64,000 nt of DNA from Qipengyuania_C sp046254955 (GTDB lineage Bacteria; Pseudomonadota; Alphaproteobacteria; Sphingomonadales; Sphingomonadaceae), in NCBI RefSeq assembly GCF_046254955.1, contig NZ_JBJXRG010000001.1, positions 1,785,583 to 1,849,582 of the forward strand, given 5' to 3'. Below, piece by piece: positions 27,575-37,182 of the stretch; position 1 is the stretch's first letter; each line of letters opens with the position of its first letter. A program made the position numbers and the translations under genes. A model generated the notes under the pieces. The model was given only the letters and a program-made list of their open reading frames with translations. It ran no database searches and was not told the origin of the DNA.

Positions 27575-28438
27575 ATGACGCAAATCTTTGAGGATCGGTC
27601 GTGGCACAGCGCTGACGGGCTATCGCTTCATTACCGCTATTATGACGGTCCAGACGATCGCCCACCGTTACTGTGCCTGCACGGCCTGACACGCAACGGT
27701 AAGGACTTCTCCGATCTCGCTGAGCGCTATGCAGGCGCATGGCGCGTCATTGTGCCGGACATGCGCGGGCGCGGGATGAGCGAACACGCCAAAGATTCGA
27801 TGACCTATGTCATCCCTACCTATCTCGCCGATGTCGGCATGTTATTGAAACAAGAGAAAATAGACCGCTTCGTTTCCGTTGGTACATCTATGGGCGGTCT
27901 GATGACGATGCTGATGGCGCAATTCACACCGGACAAGATCGCGGGAGCGCTGCTCAACGATGTCGGCCCCGTAATCGATCCGGCGGGTATCGAGCATATT
28001 CGCGGCTATCTCGGCCACCAGCGCAGCTTTCCGACCTGGATGCATGCTGCTCGTGCAATCCAGGAAACGCAGCAGGTGGCGCATCCCACTTTCGAGCTTG
28101 AGGATTGGCTCAAGATGGCCAAAAATTCGATGGTGTTGGGGCAGAACGGCCGCATCGGCTTTGACTATGACATGGCGATCGCCGATCCCTTCAACGAAGT
28201 CGATGACAATGCTGTGCCGCCCGATCTTTGGCCGGCATTCGAGGCGTTGAAGGGCAAACCTGTTGTCCTGATCCGCGGCGGACTTTCGGGCTTGTTGACG
28301 GCAAAAACGGCGGAGGAAATGAAGCGTCGCTTGCCTGATCTCGACCTTGTGACCATCGATCAGGTGGGCCATGCGCCAACACTAACTGAGCCCGAAGCGC
28401 TTGCTGCGCTCGATCGCCTGCTCGCCAAGGTCGTCTAG
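27575..28438 (+). CDS. Alpha/beta hydrolase
   Basis: The 287-residue protein has the oxyanion HGLTRNGKDF, the nucleophile elbow SVGTSMGGLM with Ser, and the C-terminal His in DQVGHAPTLTEP. It is divergent from selO and 17 bases upstream of the glycosyltransferase. Catalytic motifs match a serine hydrolase, but no substrate can be named. Confidence 0.88.
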   Translation: MTQIFEDRSWHSADGLSLHYRYYDGPDDRPPLLCLHGLTRNGKDFSDLAERYAGAWRVIVPDMRGRGMSEHAKDSMTYVIPTYLADVGMLLKQEKIDRFVSVGTSMGGLMTMLMAQFTPDKIAGALLNDVGPVIDPAGIEHIRGYLGHQRSFPTWMHAARAIQETQQVAHPTFELEDWLKMAKNSMVLGQNGRIGFDYDMAIADPFNEVDDNAVPPDLWPAFEALKGKPVVLIRGGLSGLLTAKTAEEMKRRLPDLDLVTIDQVGHAPTLTEPEALAALDRLLAKVV

Positions 28439-28455
28439 AACAGCAGTGATTTCCC

Positions 28456-29550
28456 ATGCCCAAGCTACTTCATATCCATTCAGATTGGGACGGCAGCCCG
28501 ATCATCAGGCGATCAATCGCTGTTGCTCAGGGTCTTGGCACCAGCATCCAGCACCAGATCCACGTGGTCGGAGGGTTTGGTTCGAGGCGGCCACCGGGTA
28601 GCCCGTTCAGGCGGGTCAGCAGCTTCCCCAAGATCGAGGGTGTTCCGACCCTCGGCAAGCTGCAGAAGATTGCCAAGGCGATGCTTGGCTACGATCTCGT
28701 GTGCACGTATGGCTATGGAGCAATCAATGCAGCCATGGCGCATACAGCCTTTAGCCAGGCGTTTGCGCTCCCGGCATTGCTCCACCACGAGCCGGAGGAT
28801 GCCGAGCGCGGACTGAAAGCCGACATCTATCGCCGTGTGGCGCTTGGCAAATGCGCCGGTCTCGTCGTCCCGGATGAACGTATAGAAGAGGCCGCGTTAG
28901 TTGCCTGGCAGCAGCCGATGGGCCGGGTGAAGCTGATTCCCGAAGGGATTGACCTCAAACCTTGGCGTAAAACTCCACCAGGCGACATGCTGAGAGAGGT
29001 GGTCAAGCGTCCCGGGGAAAAATGGGCCGGGATGATGGCTGCAAATTGGCCTGCGGGAATGCTCGCGGCGATGATGCGCGCATTCGCTGAACTGACCGAC
29101 AACTGGCAACTCGTCATCTTGGGCGAGGTGGAAAACAGCGAGTCTGTACGCGATATGGCTGCCGAGATCGGGATTGGTCATCGGGTCCATCTCGCCACCG
29201 ATCCGGATCCGTCGGGACGGTCCATTGGCCTGCTCGAGATTGTCTTGCTGCCGGAGGAGTCACCCGATTGCGGGCTCGCTGCGATCCGGGCGATGGCGGG
29301 AGGTGCAGCCGTAATTACAGAGCCCAAAAGTGTTGCCGCGCCGCTGCTGCCCGATAGCGGGCAGGAGTTCGTCTTGCGCTTCGATCAGGGCAATAATCTT
29401 GGGATTGCGCTCACCTCTCTGGCGGCGGACCAGGGCTTGAGGGAAACGCTCGCCGAAGAGGGACGCGATCAGGTCAAGGCGGCCCACGACGAAAAGGTCA
29501 TGATTGCGACCTACAAGCGGCTCTATGCCAGCGCCATGATGCTCGCCTGA
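28456..29550 (+). CDS. Glycosyltransferase family 4-like protein
   Basis: The 364-residue protein has an N-terminal half resembling GT-B nucleotide-sugar transferases (LLHIHSDWDGSPIIRRSIAVAQ) and a C-terminal half with LIPEGIDLKPW and VILGEVENSESVRDMAAEIG. A GT4-like E-x7-E segment, LLPEESPDCGLAAIRAMAGG, is present. It is probably involved in envelope polysaccharide or glycolipid synthesis. It is not part of a recognisable polysaccharide cluster. Confidence 0.75.
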   Translation: MPKLLHIHSDWDGSPIIRRSIAVAQGLGTSIQHQIHVVGGFGSRRPPGSPFRRVSSFPKIEGVPTLGKLQKIAKAMLGYDLVCTYGYGAINAAMAHTAFSQAFALPALLHHEPEDAERGLKADIYRRVALGKCAGLVVPDERIEEAALVAWQQPMGRVKLIPEGIDLKPWRKTPPGDMLREVVKRPGEKWAGMMAANWPAGMLAAMMRAFAELTDNWQLVILGEVENSESVRDMAAEIGIGHRVHLATDPDPSGRSIGLLEIVLLPEESPDCGLAAIRAMAGGAAVITEPKSVAAPLLPDSGQEFVLRFDQGNNLGIALTSLAADQGLRETLAEEGRDQVKAAHDEKVMIATYKRLYASAMMLA

Positions 29551-29698
29551 TCGTGATAATTCAGCCCGAACCTCTTCAGCCCGCGTTCACCCGTCGAGCG
29601 GCAGCAAACGTGGGCAATATTTGCAGCCCATTGCCCTTATCCGGCACGATGCCTAAAGACGCGCCAGTTCTATTTCTAACAAGCGGAAACTGCCCTTC

Positions 29699-30481
29699 GT
29701 GGCTCTGAAACCTACCTCCAACTCCGATCCTGAAGACAAGCGCGCGAAGGCGCTGGCCGCACAGGACGACGCGCTGCTGCGCGAAGTCGATGATGCCTAT
29801 CGCCAGGGGCAATATTCCGAATTTGCCGACAAGTACGGTAAGCCATTGCTAGGTGTAATTGTGCTCGGCCTCGCGGCATTCGGAGGTTACCTGTATTGGG
29901 ATAGCGAGCAGGAAGCCGTGCTTGAGGCCAATTCCGAACAGATCGTCGCCGCGCTCGACCAGATCGAAGCCGGCAATTTCGACACCGGGGTTACGACGCT
30001 CGAAGGTGTTGCTGACGTGGATTCGCCGGGAGCCAGCGCGGTAGCACGCCTGCTCCAGGCCAGCGTGTCGAGTGAGCGCGGGAATACCGCTCAAGCCAAG
30101 GCTCTTTTTGCCGAGGTGGCTGCGGATGAGAATGCGCCCGAACAGCTTCGCAACCTCGCCTTGGTCCGCGAGCTGGCCCTCTCATTCGACGAGACCCCGC
30201 CTGCCGAAGTGATCAGTCGCCTCAAGCCACTTGCTGTGCCGGGCAACCCATGGTTTGGCAGCGCGGGTGAATTGGTGGCTATGGCGTATCTTGGACAAGG
30301 GCAAGATCAGCAGGCGGGTACCTTGTTTGCCGAAATCGCCAAATCCGAAGAACTGCCCGATTCCCTGCGCGACCGCAGCCGCCGGATGGCTGGCCTGCTC
30401 GGCGTCGACGCGGTCGATAATGTTGACGACCTGCTGGCAGACCAGGATGTCGCCAGCACGGCCGCAAGCGCGGCACAATAA
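29699..30481 (+). CDS. YfgM-like TPR membrane protein
   Basis: The 260-residue protein has a cytoplasmic N-terminus (KALAAQDDALLREVDDAYRQGQ), a single helix at about 50-66 (LLGVIVLGLAAFGGYLYW), and a periplasmic TPR-like domain with repeats of about 34 residues. YfgM works with SecYEG and periplasmic chaperones. The start is GTG at 29699. bamB follows after 27 bases, a linkage also found in E. coli (yfgM-bamB). Confidence 0.85.
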   Translation: MALKPTSNSDPEDKRAKALAAQDDALLREVDDAYRQGQYSEFADKYGKPLLGVIVLGLAAFGGYLYWDSEQEAVLEANSEQIVAALDQIEAGNFDTGVTTLEGVADVDSPGASAVARLLQASVSSERGNTAQAKALFAEVAADENAPEQLRNLALVRELALSFDETPPAEVISRLKPLAVPGNPWFGSAGELVAMAYLGQGQDQQAGTLFAEIAKSEELPDSLRDRSRRMAGLLGVDAVDNVDDLLADQDVASTAASAAQ

Positions 30482-30508
30482 GAATATGGCCGAGGCCAGA
30501 AGGACCAC

Positions 30509-31843
30509 ATGATGCGCTACACACGCAATGCAATTGCCGCTCTCCTTGCACTGTCGCTCACGGCATGCGGTGGCGGCCTTTTTGGAGGCGGGGACAAGAA
30601 GGATACTCCCACTATTGGCGAGCGAATCCCGGTTCTCTCGCGGATTGAGAGCGGCGCGAAGGTTGATCCGGATCTGGTAAGCACTCCAGTTGTCCTTCCT
30701 GCTCCGACCACCAATGACAGTTGGGGTCAGGCTGGCGGTAGCGCAGCCAAGGCATCGAGCCATCTTACGCTCGGTGAGTATCCAACGCGCATCTGGACCG
30801 CCCAAATTGCCGGTTCGAGCGATCGCCGCCGCCTCGCTGCATCGCCGGTTGTCGGTGGCGGCAAGCTTTTCGCGGTCGATACAGACGGTATGGTTCACGC
30901 CTTCGACGCTGCCAGCGGCTCACGTCTGTGGTCGCGCCAAGCGGAACTCGACGGCAACATGCGCGCCGCCGCTTTCGGCGGGGGCGTCTCGTTCTCAGAC
31001 GGCCGCGTCTTTGCAACCAACGGGGCTGGCGAAGTCCTGTCGCTGGATGCGGATACAGGCAGCGAGCTGTGGAAAGTCCAGCCTGCTGGGCCGCTGCGCG
31101 GCTCGCCTACGATTGCCTTCAACTCGGTCTACGTGATGACGCAGGACAACCAGATTTTCGCGCTCGATGCGAATGACGGTTCATTGCAGTGGCAGGAATC
31201 GGGCTCGACAGCACAGGCGGGCGTGTTCGGCGTTGCGGCCCCCGCTGCTGCGCAGGGTTCGGTCATCGCCGGCTATTCGTCTGGCGAACTGGCAGCCTAT
31301 CGCTATGAAAATGGCCGCGTTTTGTGGGCGGACGCGCTTTCACGCACTTCGATCTCGACGCAGGTCGGCACGTTAGCCGATATCGACGCCGATCCGATCA
31401 TCCAGGATGGTCGAGTCTATGCGCTCGGCCAAGGCGGCCGCATGGCTGCCTATGAACTGACTACTGGCCAGCGGATCTGGGAACTCAACCTGGCTGGTAT
31501 CTCCACTCCGGCGATTTCGGGCGAGTGGATATTCACGCTGACAGACGATGCCCGCCTGCTTGCGATCCAGCGAGCAACAGGAAAGGTCCGCTGGCTCACC
31601 CAGTTGCAGCGTTTCCGCGACGAGGAAGATAAAAAGGGCCCGATATTCTGGACTGGCCCGGTGCTGGCTGGAAACCAGCTATGGGTCGCAAGCTCGGAAG
31701 GCGAGATTTATCGCCTGAGCACGGGCGAAGGCTCCGCAGCACTGTTCACCGATGTGGATGAGTCCGTCAGTCTCGCGCCGATTGTTGCCAATAGCACGCT
31801 CTATATCCTTGACGATAGCGGCCAGATTTCCGCCTACCGCTAA
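30509..31843 (+). CDS. bamB: Outer membrane assembly lipoprotein BamB
   Basis: BamB is the beta-propeller lipoprotein of the BAM complex. The 444-residue precursor has a lipobox at SLTACGGG. The remaining sequence forms eight PQQ-like blades, seen in repeats such as LFAVDTDGMVHAFDAASGSRLW and VLSLDADTGSELWKVQ. The upstream YfgM-like gene supports the call. The start at 30509 or 30512 (two adjacent ATGs) cannot be separated. Confidence 0.93.
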   Translation: MMRYTRNAIAALLALSLTACGGGLFGGGDKKDTPTIGERIPVLSRIESGAKVDPDLVSTPVVLPAPTTNDSWGQAGGSAAKASSHLTLGEYPTRIWTAQIAGSSDRRRLAASPVVGGGKLFAVDTDGMVHAFDAASGSRLWSRQAELDGNMRAAAFGGGVSFSDGRVFATNGAGEVLSLDADTGSELWKVQPAGPLRGSPTIAFNSVYVMTQDNQIFALDANDGSLQWQESGSTAQAGVFGVAAPAAAQGSVIAGYSSGELAAYRYENGRVLWADALSRTSISTQVGTLADIDADPIIQDGRVYALGQGGRMAAYELTTGQRIWELNLAGISTPAISGEWIFTLTDDARLLAIQRATGKVRWLTQLQRFRDEEDKKGPIFWTGPVLAGNQLWVASSEGEIYRLSTGEGSAALFTDVDESVSLAPIVANSTLYILDDSGQISAYR

Positions 31844-31859
31844 GCAAAAAAGGCTGCGA

Positions 31860-32168
31860 CTAAAGGGGCGTGCCCTCGTCGGTTTCGTACCGGCGCAGGT
31901 TGCGGCCAAGCGGCGGGTTGGCAGCCATCACCTTCTGGAACTCGGCCATGTGCGCTGATTTGCCATGTGCGGCCAGTGCCTCGGCATCGCGCCAGCGTTC
32001 AAAGACAATGAGCGTATCGGGATCTGCGAAATCCTGTGCAAAGGTATAATCGAGGCAGCCATCTTCCGCGCGCGAAGTCCTGACCATTGTGACCAGCGCT
32101 TCGACCACGTCCGGCTTGCTCGCGACTGTGCCTGGAGCGAGTGTTATGGTGCCGTTAATCTGAATCAT
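31860..32168 (-). CDS. ABM-fold (antibiotic biosynthesis monooxygenase-type) enzyme
   Basis: The 102-residue protein is a dimeric alpha+beta-barrel type of the YgiN group, with EDGCLDYTFAQDFADPDTLIVFERWRDAEALAAH. The start at 32168 has GGAGGA upstream. It is the last gene of the rsmE-gshA run. The exact substrate is unknown; quinol or catechol-like compounds are typical. Confidence 0.85.
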   Translation of the reverse strand: MIQINGTITLAPGTVASKPDVVEALVTMVRTSRAEDGCLDYTFAQDFADPDTLIVFERWRDAEALAAHGKSAHMAEFQKVMAANPPLGRNLRRYETDEGTPL

Positions 32169-32185
32169 TGGAAATCCTCCGAGCG

Positions 32186-33556
32186 CTAGAAGCTGTGTTC
32201 GTAGATACGGGTGATGTCGCCGTTCCACTCGCCGTGATAGAGGTCGAGCATGCGCTGGGCGGGGACCTTGCCGCTGGCGACGATCTCGTCGAGCGTTTCG
32301 AGGAAGCCTGTCTCATTGTCGCCGCTCGCGTTGAGGCGGGCGCGTGAAGTCAGACCCTGACGCGCTATCGCCATCACATCCTTCGCGATATCGTGCAGTT
32401 TTCCCCCTCCGGGCAGCGGCGCGTCGAGTGCAAGCTTCGGAACTGCATTGCGCAGAGCCTCGCGCTCTTCCATCGACCAGTCCTTGACCAGATCCCAGGC
32501 TGCGTCGAGTGCACCTTGGTCGTAGAGAAGACCGACCCAGAAGGCGGGTAGGGCGCAGATGCGGCTCCATGGTCCCCCGTCGGCACCCCGCATTTCGAGG
32601 AAGCTCTTTAGGCGCACTTCGGGAAATGCAGTGGAAAGGTGATCCCACCAGTCGCTCTGTGTGGGTCTCTCACCAGGGAGCACAGACAGGTTCCCGTCCA
32701 GAAAGTCACGGAAGCTCAGGCCAGCGGCATCGATGTATTTGCCATCGCGAAACACGAAATACATCGGCACATCGAGCATGTAATCGACCCAGCGTTCGTA
32801 GCCGAAACCCTCCTCGAATACGAACGGGAGCATTCCGGTGCGATGCGGATCGGTGTCCGACCAAATATGGCTGCGATAGGAGAGGTAGCCGTTGGGCTTG
32901 CCTTCGGTGAAAGGCGAATTGGCGAACAGAGCGGTGGCCAGCGGCTGCAATGCCAGCCCGACGCGGAATTTCTTCACCATGTCGGCTTCGCTCGAGTAAT
33001 CGAGATTTACCTGGATGGTGCAGGTGCGTAGCATCATGTCGAGGCCGAGATTACCGACCCTCGGCATGTGCCGCATCATAATATCGTACCGACCTTTGGG
33101 CATGATCGGCAGCTCTTCACGGGTCTTGTCGGGCCACATTCCCATGCCAAGGAAGCCAACACCGCATTTTTCGCCGATCTCTTTCACCTGCTTGAGATGT
33201 CGCCCGGTTTCAGCGCAGGTTTCGTGGAGGTTTTCCAGCGCTGCGCCAGAGAGCTCGAGTTGACCGGCCGGTTCCAAGCTGACCGTGCCATCGCTTCCGC
33301 GCATCGCGATGACCTTGCCGCCTTCTTCGACCGGCTCCCATCCAAAATTGCCTAGATTCAGCAGGATATCACGGATGCCGCAGGGCTCATCATAAGAAAC
33401 GGCAGTGAGCTTTTTGCGGCAATAGACGAGCTTCTCATGCTCCGTCCCAATCCGCCAGGCATCGATGGACTTTTCGCCGCCCACCAAGGGGGCAACCAGT
33501 TGGTCGCGGGATTCGATGATTGGATCGTCGGCCCCGGATTGCTCGCGCGTGCTCAT
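32186..33556 (-). CDS. gshA: Glutamate-cysteine ligase (plant/alphaproteobacterial type)
   Basis: This enzyme makes gamma-glutamylcysteine, the first step of glutathione synthesis. The 456-residue protein has conserved IGTEHEKLVY near the N-terminus and VGFLGMGMWPDK and MMLRTCTIQVNLDYSSE in the middle, as in the type that includes plant GSH1. Start chosen at 33556 (MSTREQ). It is 39 bases downstream of rsmE; no gshB is nearby. Confidence 0.94.
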   Translation of the reverse strand: MSTREQSGADDPIIESRDQLVAPLVGGEKSIDAWRIGTEHEKLVYCRKKLTAVSYDEPCGIRDILLNLGNFGWEPVEEGGKVIAMRGSDGTVSLEPAGQLELSGAALENLHETCAETGRHLKQVKEIGEKCGVGFLGMGMWPDKTREELPIMPKGRYDIMMRHMPRVGNLGLDMMLRTCTIQVNLDYSSEADMVKKFRVGLALQPLATALFANSPFTEGKPNGYLSYRSHIWSDTDPHRTGMLPFVFEEGFGYERWVDYMLDVPMYFVFRDGKYIDAAGLSFRDFLDGNLSVLPGERPTQSDWWDHLSTAFPEVRLKSFLEMRGADGGPWSRICALPAFWVGLLYDQGALDAAWDLVKDWSMEEREALRNAVPKLALDAPLPGGGKLHDIAKDVMAIARQGLTSRARLNASGDNETGFLETLDEIVASGKVPAQRMLDLYHGEWNGDITRIYEHSF

Positions 33557-33595
33557 GCAAGTTGCGATAGGCAACCGAAGCTGCGGTGAAAAGCG

Positions 33596-34345
33596 CTAAT
33601 TCGACCAATCACCCTTGGCGGCCATCCAAACTGCAAGTGCGACGATTGCAGCTGTCTCGCCGCGAAGGATGCGCGGGCCGAGACTGATCGGGCGAGCCGA
33701 GGGGTGCGCGCGGATCATGGCCCGCTCTGCTTCGTCAAATCCGCCTTCGGGGCCGACGAGCAACGCGCTCGCTCTCTGATCGCTTGAAAATGCATCCAGC
33801 GCCGGATCTCCGCCCATTTCGTCGGCAAAGTACAGCGCACGGTCCTGCGGCCAATCGTGCAAGAGCGCCTGGAGCTTTATCGGTGCTTCGATCAGCGGAA
33901 GCGCTGTACGGGCGCATTGTTCGGCCGCCTCTGTGACGATGTTTTGCGCACGCTCGAGGTTAAGTTTGTCCGCAACGCAGCGCCGAGTAACGATGGGCAT
34001 GATCCTGGCGACACCAAGTTCCGTCGCTTTCTCCATAACGAGATCGAAGCGATCTTTCTTTAGGAGAGCGGCGCAAAGCCACAGATCGGGCACGTCTTCT
34101 CGCGGTCTCAGATTACTGGCAACATGAAGCTCCACGCTACGCTTGCCGACGTTTTCGACTGTGGAGGTCCATTCACCGGTCTGATCGTCGCACAGGATCA
34201 CCACATCGCCTTCGCGCACTCGCATAACCTTCGCCAGGTAGTGCGCCTGCTGTCCATTGATCGAGACCGAGGCGCCTTCGGCAAGCGTGTGTCCGACAAA
34301 CAGACGGGGCGCGCTACGCGGTGGCCAAGAGGGTGTTGCAGCCAT
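33596..34345 (-). CDS. rsmE: 16S rRNA (uracil-1498-N3)-methyltransferase
   Basis: RsmE methylates U1498 in the decoding centre. The 249-residue SPOUT-family protein has an N-terminal PUA-like domain (HYLAKVMRVREGD) and a C-terminal knotted SAM-binding domain with LLVGPEGGFDEAE and SLGPRILRGETA. The start at 34345 gives the normal length; upstream in-frame codons run into the plus-strand gene. gshA follows. Confidence 0.94.
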   Translation of the reverse strand: MAATPSWPPRSAPRLFVGHTLAEGASVSINGQQAHYLAKVMRVREGDVVILCDDQTGEWTSTVENVGKRSVELHVASNLRPREDVPDLWLCAALLKKDRFDLVMEKATELGVARIMPIVTRRCVADKLNLERAQNIVTEAAEQCARTALPLIEAPIKLQALLHDWPQDRALYFADEMGGDPALDAFSSDQRASALLVGPEGGFDEAERAMIRAHPSARPISLGPRILRGETAAIVALAVWMAAKGDWSN

Positions 34346-34384
34346 GGCTAGGCAGGTGGCATGCCTCTCGTTAGGGAGCAAGCC

Positions 34385-34756
34385 ATGAGCGCGCGCACGA
34401 CACAATATCTGATCGGCATAGTTTTCGCCGTACTGGGCGGTTGGGCGTTACTGGCCCCGCAATCGGTCATCGATCTCGGAGTGCGGCAAGAGTTTCATAG
34501 CGAAGATTTCCTCGCGACGTTCGCCATGGCCTGTTTCGGAGCGCAAGCGTGCCTGTTTGCGCTGGTCGCCTTTACAGCTCGTTTCACGCGGCGCACCTTT
34601 GCTGCCTACGGCTTCGCGCTGCTGCCGTTCTTTGTTTTCAATTACTGGTTCTATTTTGTGGTGCCTGTGCTCAACGAAGTCATGTTGCTCGACTTTTTCG
34701 GGAACTTCATCATGCTGGGCCTATGCTGGCATGGTTGGCGGGTATGCGAGGAATGA
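34385..34756 (+). CDS. Small four-helix membrane protein
   Basis: The 123-residue hydrophobic protein has about four membrane helices (about residues 8-28, 44-66, 68-88 and 92-115). AGGGAG lies seven bases before the ATG at 34385. Its stop overlaps the ubiA start (ATGA), so it is co-transcribed with ubiA. No family was recognised; a link to ubiquinone synthesis is only positional. Confidence 0.8.
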   Translation: MSARTTQYLIGIVFAVLGGWALLAPQSVIDLGVRQEFHSEDFLATFAMACFGAQACLFALVAFTARFTRRTFAAYGFALLPFFVFNYWFYFVVPVLNEVMLLDFFGNFIMLGLCWHGWRVCEE

Positions 34757-35658
34757 GCGAGGCGGAAATTGTCCCGGACACCCAGCACAGGGGATTAATT
34801 GCACGTCTGCCGCAATTGCCGCGGGACCTTGCCCAACTGGCGCGATTTGACCGGCCGATCGGCTGGTGGCTGCTGTTCTGGCCATGCGCATGGGGCGTGT
34901 GGCTGGCGGGGGCCGGGCCGCAATGGGTGCTGGTCGGATGGCTGCTACTGGGCAGTATAGCGATGCGGGGGGCAGGCTGCGTCTACAACGATATCGTCGA
35001 TGCTGACCTTGATCGGAAGGTCGAACGGACGGCGCTTCGTCCGGTGGCGAGTGGACGGGTTTCCAAACGGACGGCGTGGCTCTGGCTCTTCGCTCTCTGT
35101 GCGATCGGTCTACTGGTGCTGCTGCAACTGCGATGGGAAGCACGACTGGTCGCTCTCTCCAGTCTTGTGCTGGTTGCCGCGTATCCATTCATGAAGCGGA
35201 TCACATGGTGGCCGCAAGCGTGGCTTGGGCTGGTGTTCACATGGGGTCTGCTGGTCGGCTGGAGCCAGCTCAGGTGGGACAACTGGGACGTATTGGCAGC
35301 GATGTACGCTGGGGCAGTCTGCTGGGTGATCGGTTTCGACACGATCTACGCGCTACAGGATCGCGAGGATGATGCACTTGTGGGCATCCGGTCCTCTGCC
35401 TTGCGCATGGGTACGAAAGTGAAAGCCGGCGTCGCGCTGTTCTACGCCGCTGCAGTCGGTCTATGGGCGCTCGCGTTCTGGCTATACCGAGGAGACTTGC
35501 TGGCTGTTCTGGCGCTTGTGCCCGCGGCGCTGCATCTGGTTTGGCAAGTCATGACACTCGATCCGCAAGACGGCCATAACCCTCTCACGCGGTTCCGCTC
35601 AAACCGCGTCGCTGGCGCTCTAGTCGCCGCGGCCTGTTTCATCGTCGGGAACGCCTGA
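34753..35658 (+). CDS. ubiA: 4-hydroxybenzoate polyprenyltransferase
   Basis: UbiA attaches the polyprenyl tail to 4-hydroxybenzoate in ubiquinone synthesis. The 301-residue membrane protein carries the two Asp-rich motifs NDIVDADLDRKVERTALRP and DTIYALQDREDD. The start at 34753 gives an ATGA junction with the upstream gene; a longer reading frame starts within that gene. It overlaps the next start by one base. Confidence 0.93.
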   Translation: MSEAEIVPDTQHRGLIARLPQLPRDLAQLARFDRPIGWWLLFWPCAWGVWLAGAGPQWVLVGWLLLGSIAMRGAGCVYNDIVDADLDRKVERTALRPVASGRVSKRTAWLWLFALCAIGLLVLLQLRWEARLVALSSLVLVAAYPFMKRITWWPQAWLGLVFTWGLLVGWSQLRWDNWDVLAAMYAGAVCWVIGFDTIYALQDREDDALVGIRSSALRMGTKVKAGVALFYAAAVGLWALAFWLYRGDLLAVLALVPAALHLVWQVMTLDPQDGHNPLTRFRSNRVAGALVAAACFIVGNA

Positions 35659-36281
35659 TGTGCAATCTCTACCGCATGACCAAGGGCAAGGACGAGGTGG
35701 CTGGCTGGTTCGAGGCTATCGACGCGCTTGGCGGTGCGAATTTCGGCGAGGAAGTGTTTCCCGGCTATCCGGGCGTAGTCGTCGCCGAAGGCAAGGTCCA
35801 GCAGATGAACTGGGGCTTCCCGCTGGTGATGAAGGGGAAGCAAGGCCAGCCATTGAAGCCCAAGCCCGTCAACAATGCGCGGACTGACAAGCTCGACAGC
35901 TTTTTTTGGCGCTCCAGTTTCGAGAAGCGGCGTTGCCTGATTCCGGTGACCGCGTGGGCTGAAGCCGAGGGGCCTAAGGGAGGAAAGACCCGGACCTGGC
36001 TCTCGCTTCCCGATTCCGATCTCTTCGCCGTAGCCGGTGTCTGGCGGCAGAGCGATGAATGGGGCGCAGTGTACTCCATGGTCATGACCGATGCAAAAGG
36101 CCCGGCAGCGGAAGTGCATACCCGCATGCCGGTCCTGCTTGCGCAATCGGACCACTCGGCCTGGACACTGGGATCGCCGGAGGAGGCGCTCGGCCTGTGC
36201 CGATCGTGGCCGGGAGAACTGTTCCTCGACCGAACAGACCAGGCCTGGTCGGGCGGTAGTGGACAAAAGCGGCTGTTATAG
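35658..36281 (+). CDS. SOS-response-associated peptidase (YedK/HMCES family)
   Basis: This family forms a stable covalent link through Cys2 to abasic sites in single-stranded DNA. The 207-residue protein has Cys2 (MCNLYRM), NNARTDKLDSFFW with the conserved Asn-Ala-Arg, and VHTRMPVLL with the catalytic His. Its ATG overlaps the ubiA stop. The function as an abasic-site shield follows from the family. Confidence 0.93.
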   Translation: MCNLYRMTKGKDEVAGWFEAIDALGGANFGEEVFPGYPGVVVAEGKVQQMNWGFPLVMKGKQGQPLKPKPVNNARTDKLDSFFWRSSFEKRRCLIPVTAWAEAEGPKGGKTRTWLSLPDSDLFAVAGVWRQSDEWGAVYSMVMTDAKGPAAEVHTRMPVLLAQSDHSAWTLGSPEEALGLCRSWPGELFLDRTDQAWSGGSGQKRLL

Positions 36282-36327
36282 GCCCCGATACTTGAGCGAC
36301 TCGCAATGGTCGGAATAGCCTGAGGGC

Positions 36328-36630
36328 ATGACCGATACTTTTGCTGCCTTATCGGATCCGACCCGCCGCCAGATCCTCGATCGGCTCAAGGATGGCGGCG
36401 GACTGACGGTATCGGAGATCGGCCGAGAACTGCCAATCACTCGCCAGGCCGTGTCGAAGCATCTGGCCGTGCTCGAATCCGCCGAACTGGTTGCATCAAT
36501 GCGTGATGGACGCTGCAAGCGGCACTATCTCAACCCCATGCCGCTGGCGAAACTCGCGAAGAGATGGCTCAGCAGCTTCGATGAAGTCCCACTGGGGGCT
36601 CTGGAAGGGTTTCGCGCGGGGCGAGGTTGA
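36328..36630 (+). CDS. ArsR-family transcriptional regulator
   Basis: The 100-residue winged-helix protein has DPTRRQILDRLKDGGGLTVSEIGRELPITRQAVSKHLAVLESAEL as its DNA-binding part (given by DPTRRQ and RQAVSKHL). No cysteine-rich metal box is seen in the helix, so it is likely a non-metal member. It is on the same strand 46 bases after the yedK-like gene; its target is unknown. Confidence 0.88.
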   Translation: MTDTFAALSDPTRRQILDRLKDGGGLTVSEIGRELPITRQAVSKHLAVLESAELVASMRDGRCKRHYLNPMPLAKLAKRWLSSFDEVPLGALEGFRAGRG

Positions 36631-36675
36631 GGCGGTAAGAATGGCCGCCTAAACATTGGTTCTCTGGGCAGTGGT

Positions 36676-37047
36676 TCAAGCATAGCTGACCACCTCAAAT
36701 TCAATCCCATCCCAATCGAAGAAGTAGAACCGCCTTCCGGGTTCGTAATCGTCATGGCCAAATGGCTCGAGACCGTGTTTCACGACGATTGCTTCCGCAC
36801 CATCGAGATCGTCCACCAACAGTCCGATGTGATTCAATGGCACACCTTTGCTGTAGCCGCCTTTCGCCTTCTCATTGGTGTAGATGGCCAAGTAGGTCGT
36901 ATCATCGCCGACATGGATGGTTTCTCCGCCCATTTGCGAAGGGCCCCTCCAGCGCTCCTGCCAATCGCACATCTCCTCGAACAGCTTGGCGCTGCGTTCA
37001 GGATTGGTCACTGTGATGTTCGCATGTTCTATCTGGCCTTTTGGCAT
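36676..37047 (-). CDS. VOC-family (glyoxalase-like) protein, probable SoxR target
   Basis: The 123-residue protein has a glyoxalase/bleomycin-resistance fold: IEHANITVTNPERSA with a His ligand at the start, and NHIGLLVDDLDGAE and FEVVSYA at the end with His and Glu. The start is ATG at 37047. About 90 bases upstream lies a SoxR box, so the gene may be induced by redox-active compounds. The substrate is unknown. Confidence 0.85.
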   Translation of the reverse strand: MPKGQIEHANITVTNPERSAKLFEEMCDWQERWRGPSQMGGETIHVGDDTTYLAIYTNEKAKGGYSKGVPLNHIGLLVDDLDGAEAIVVKHGLEPFGHDDYEPGRRFYFFDWDGIEFEVVSYA

Positions 37048-37135
37048 GATTGCACTCCTTGTAGGGGCGATGGAGCTTTGGCCGAATATCCGGTTACCCA
37101 CCGCCGATTTCGAATCAGTGCTGCCACTTCTGCAA

Positions 37136-37153
37136 CCTCAAGCTAACTTGAGG
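37136..37153. promoter_or_regulatory. SoxR operator (SoxR box)
   Basis: CCTCAAGCTAACTTGAGG has seven-base arms around CTAA and differs from the E. coli soxS operator core CCTCAAGTTAACTTGAGG at one base. It lies 29 bases before the soxR ATG. On the minus strand the -35-like TTGACC (37157-37152) flanks it. With the 19-base spacing of SoxR promoters, the -10 region would be CAGAAG, a poor match. It suits activation of the VOC gene by SoxR. Confidence 0.85.
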
Positions 37154-37182
37154 TCAAGAGAATTCTGCGCTAGCGAAGGGTA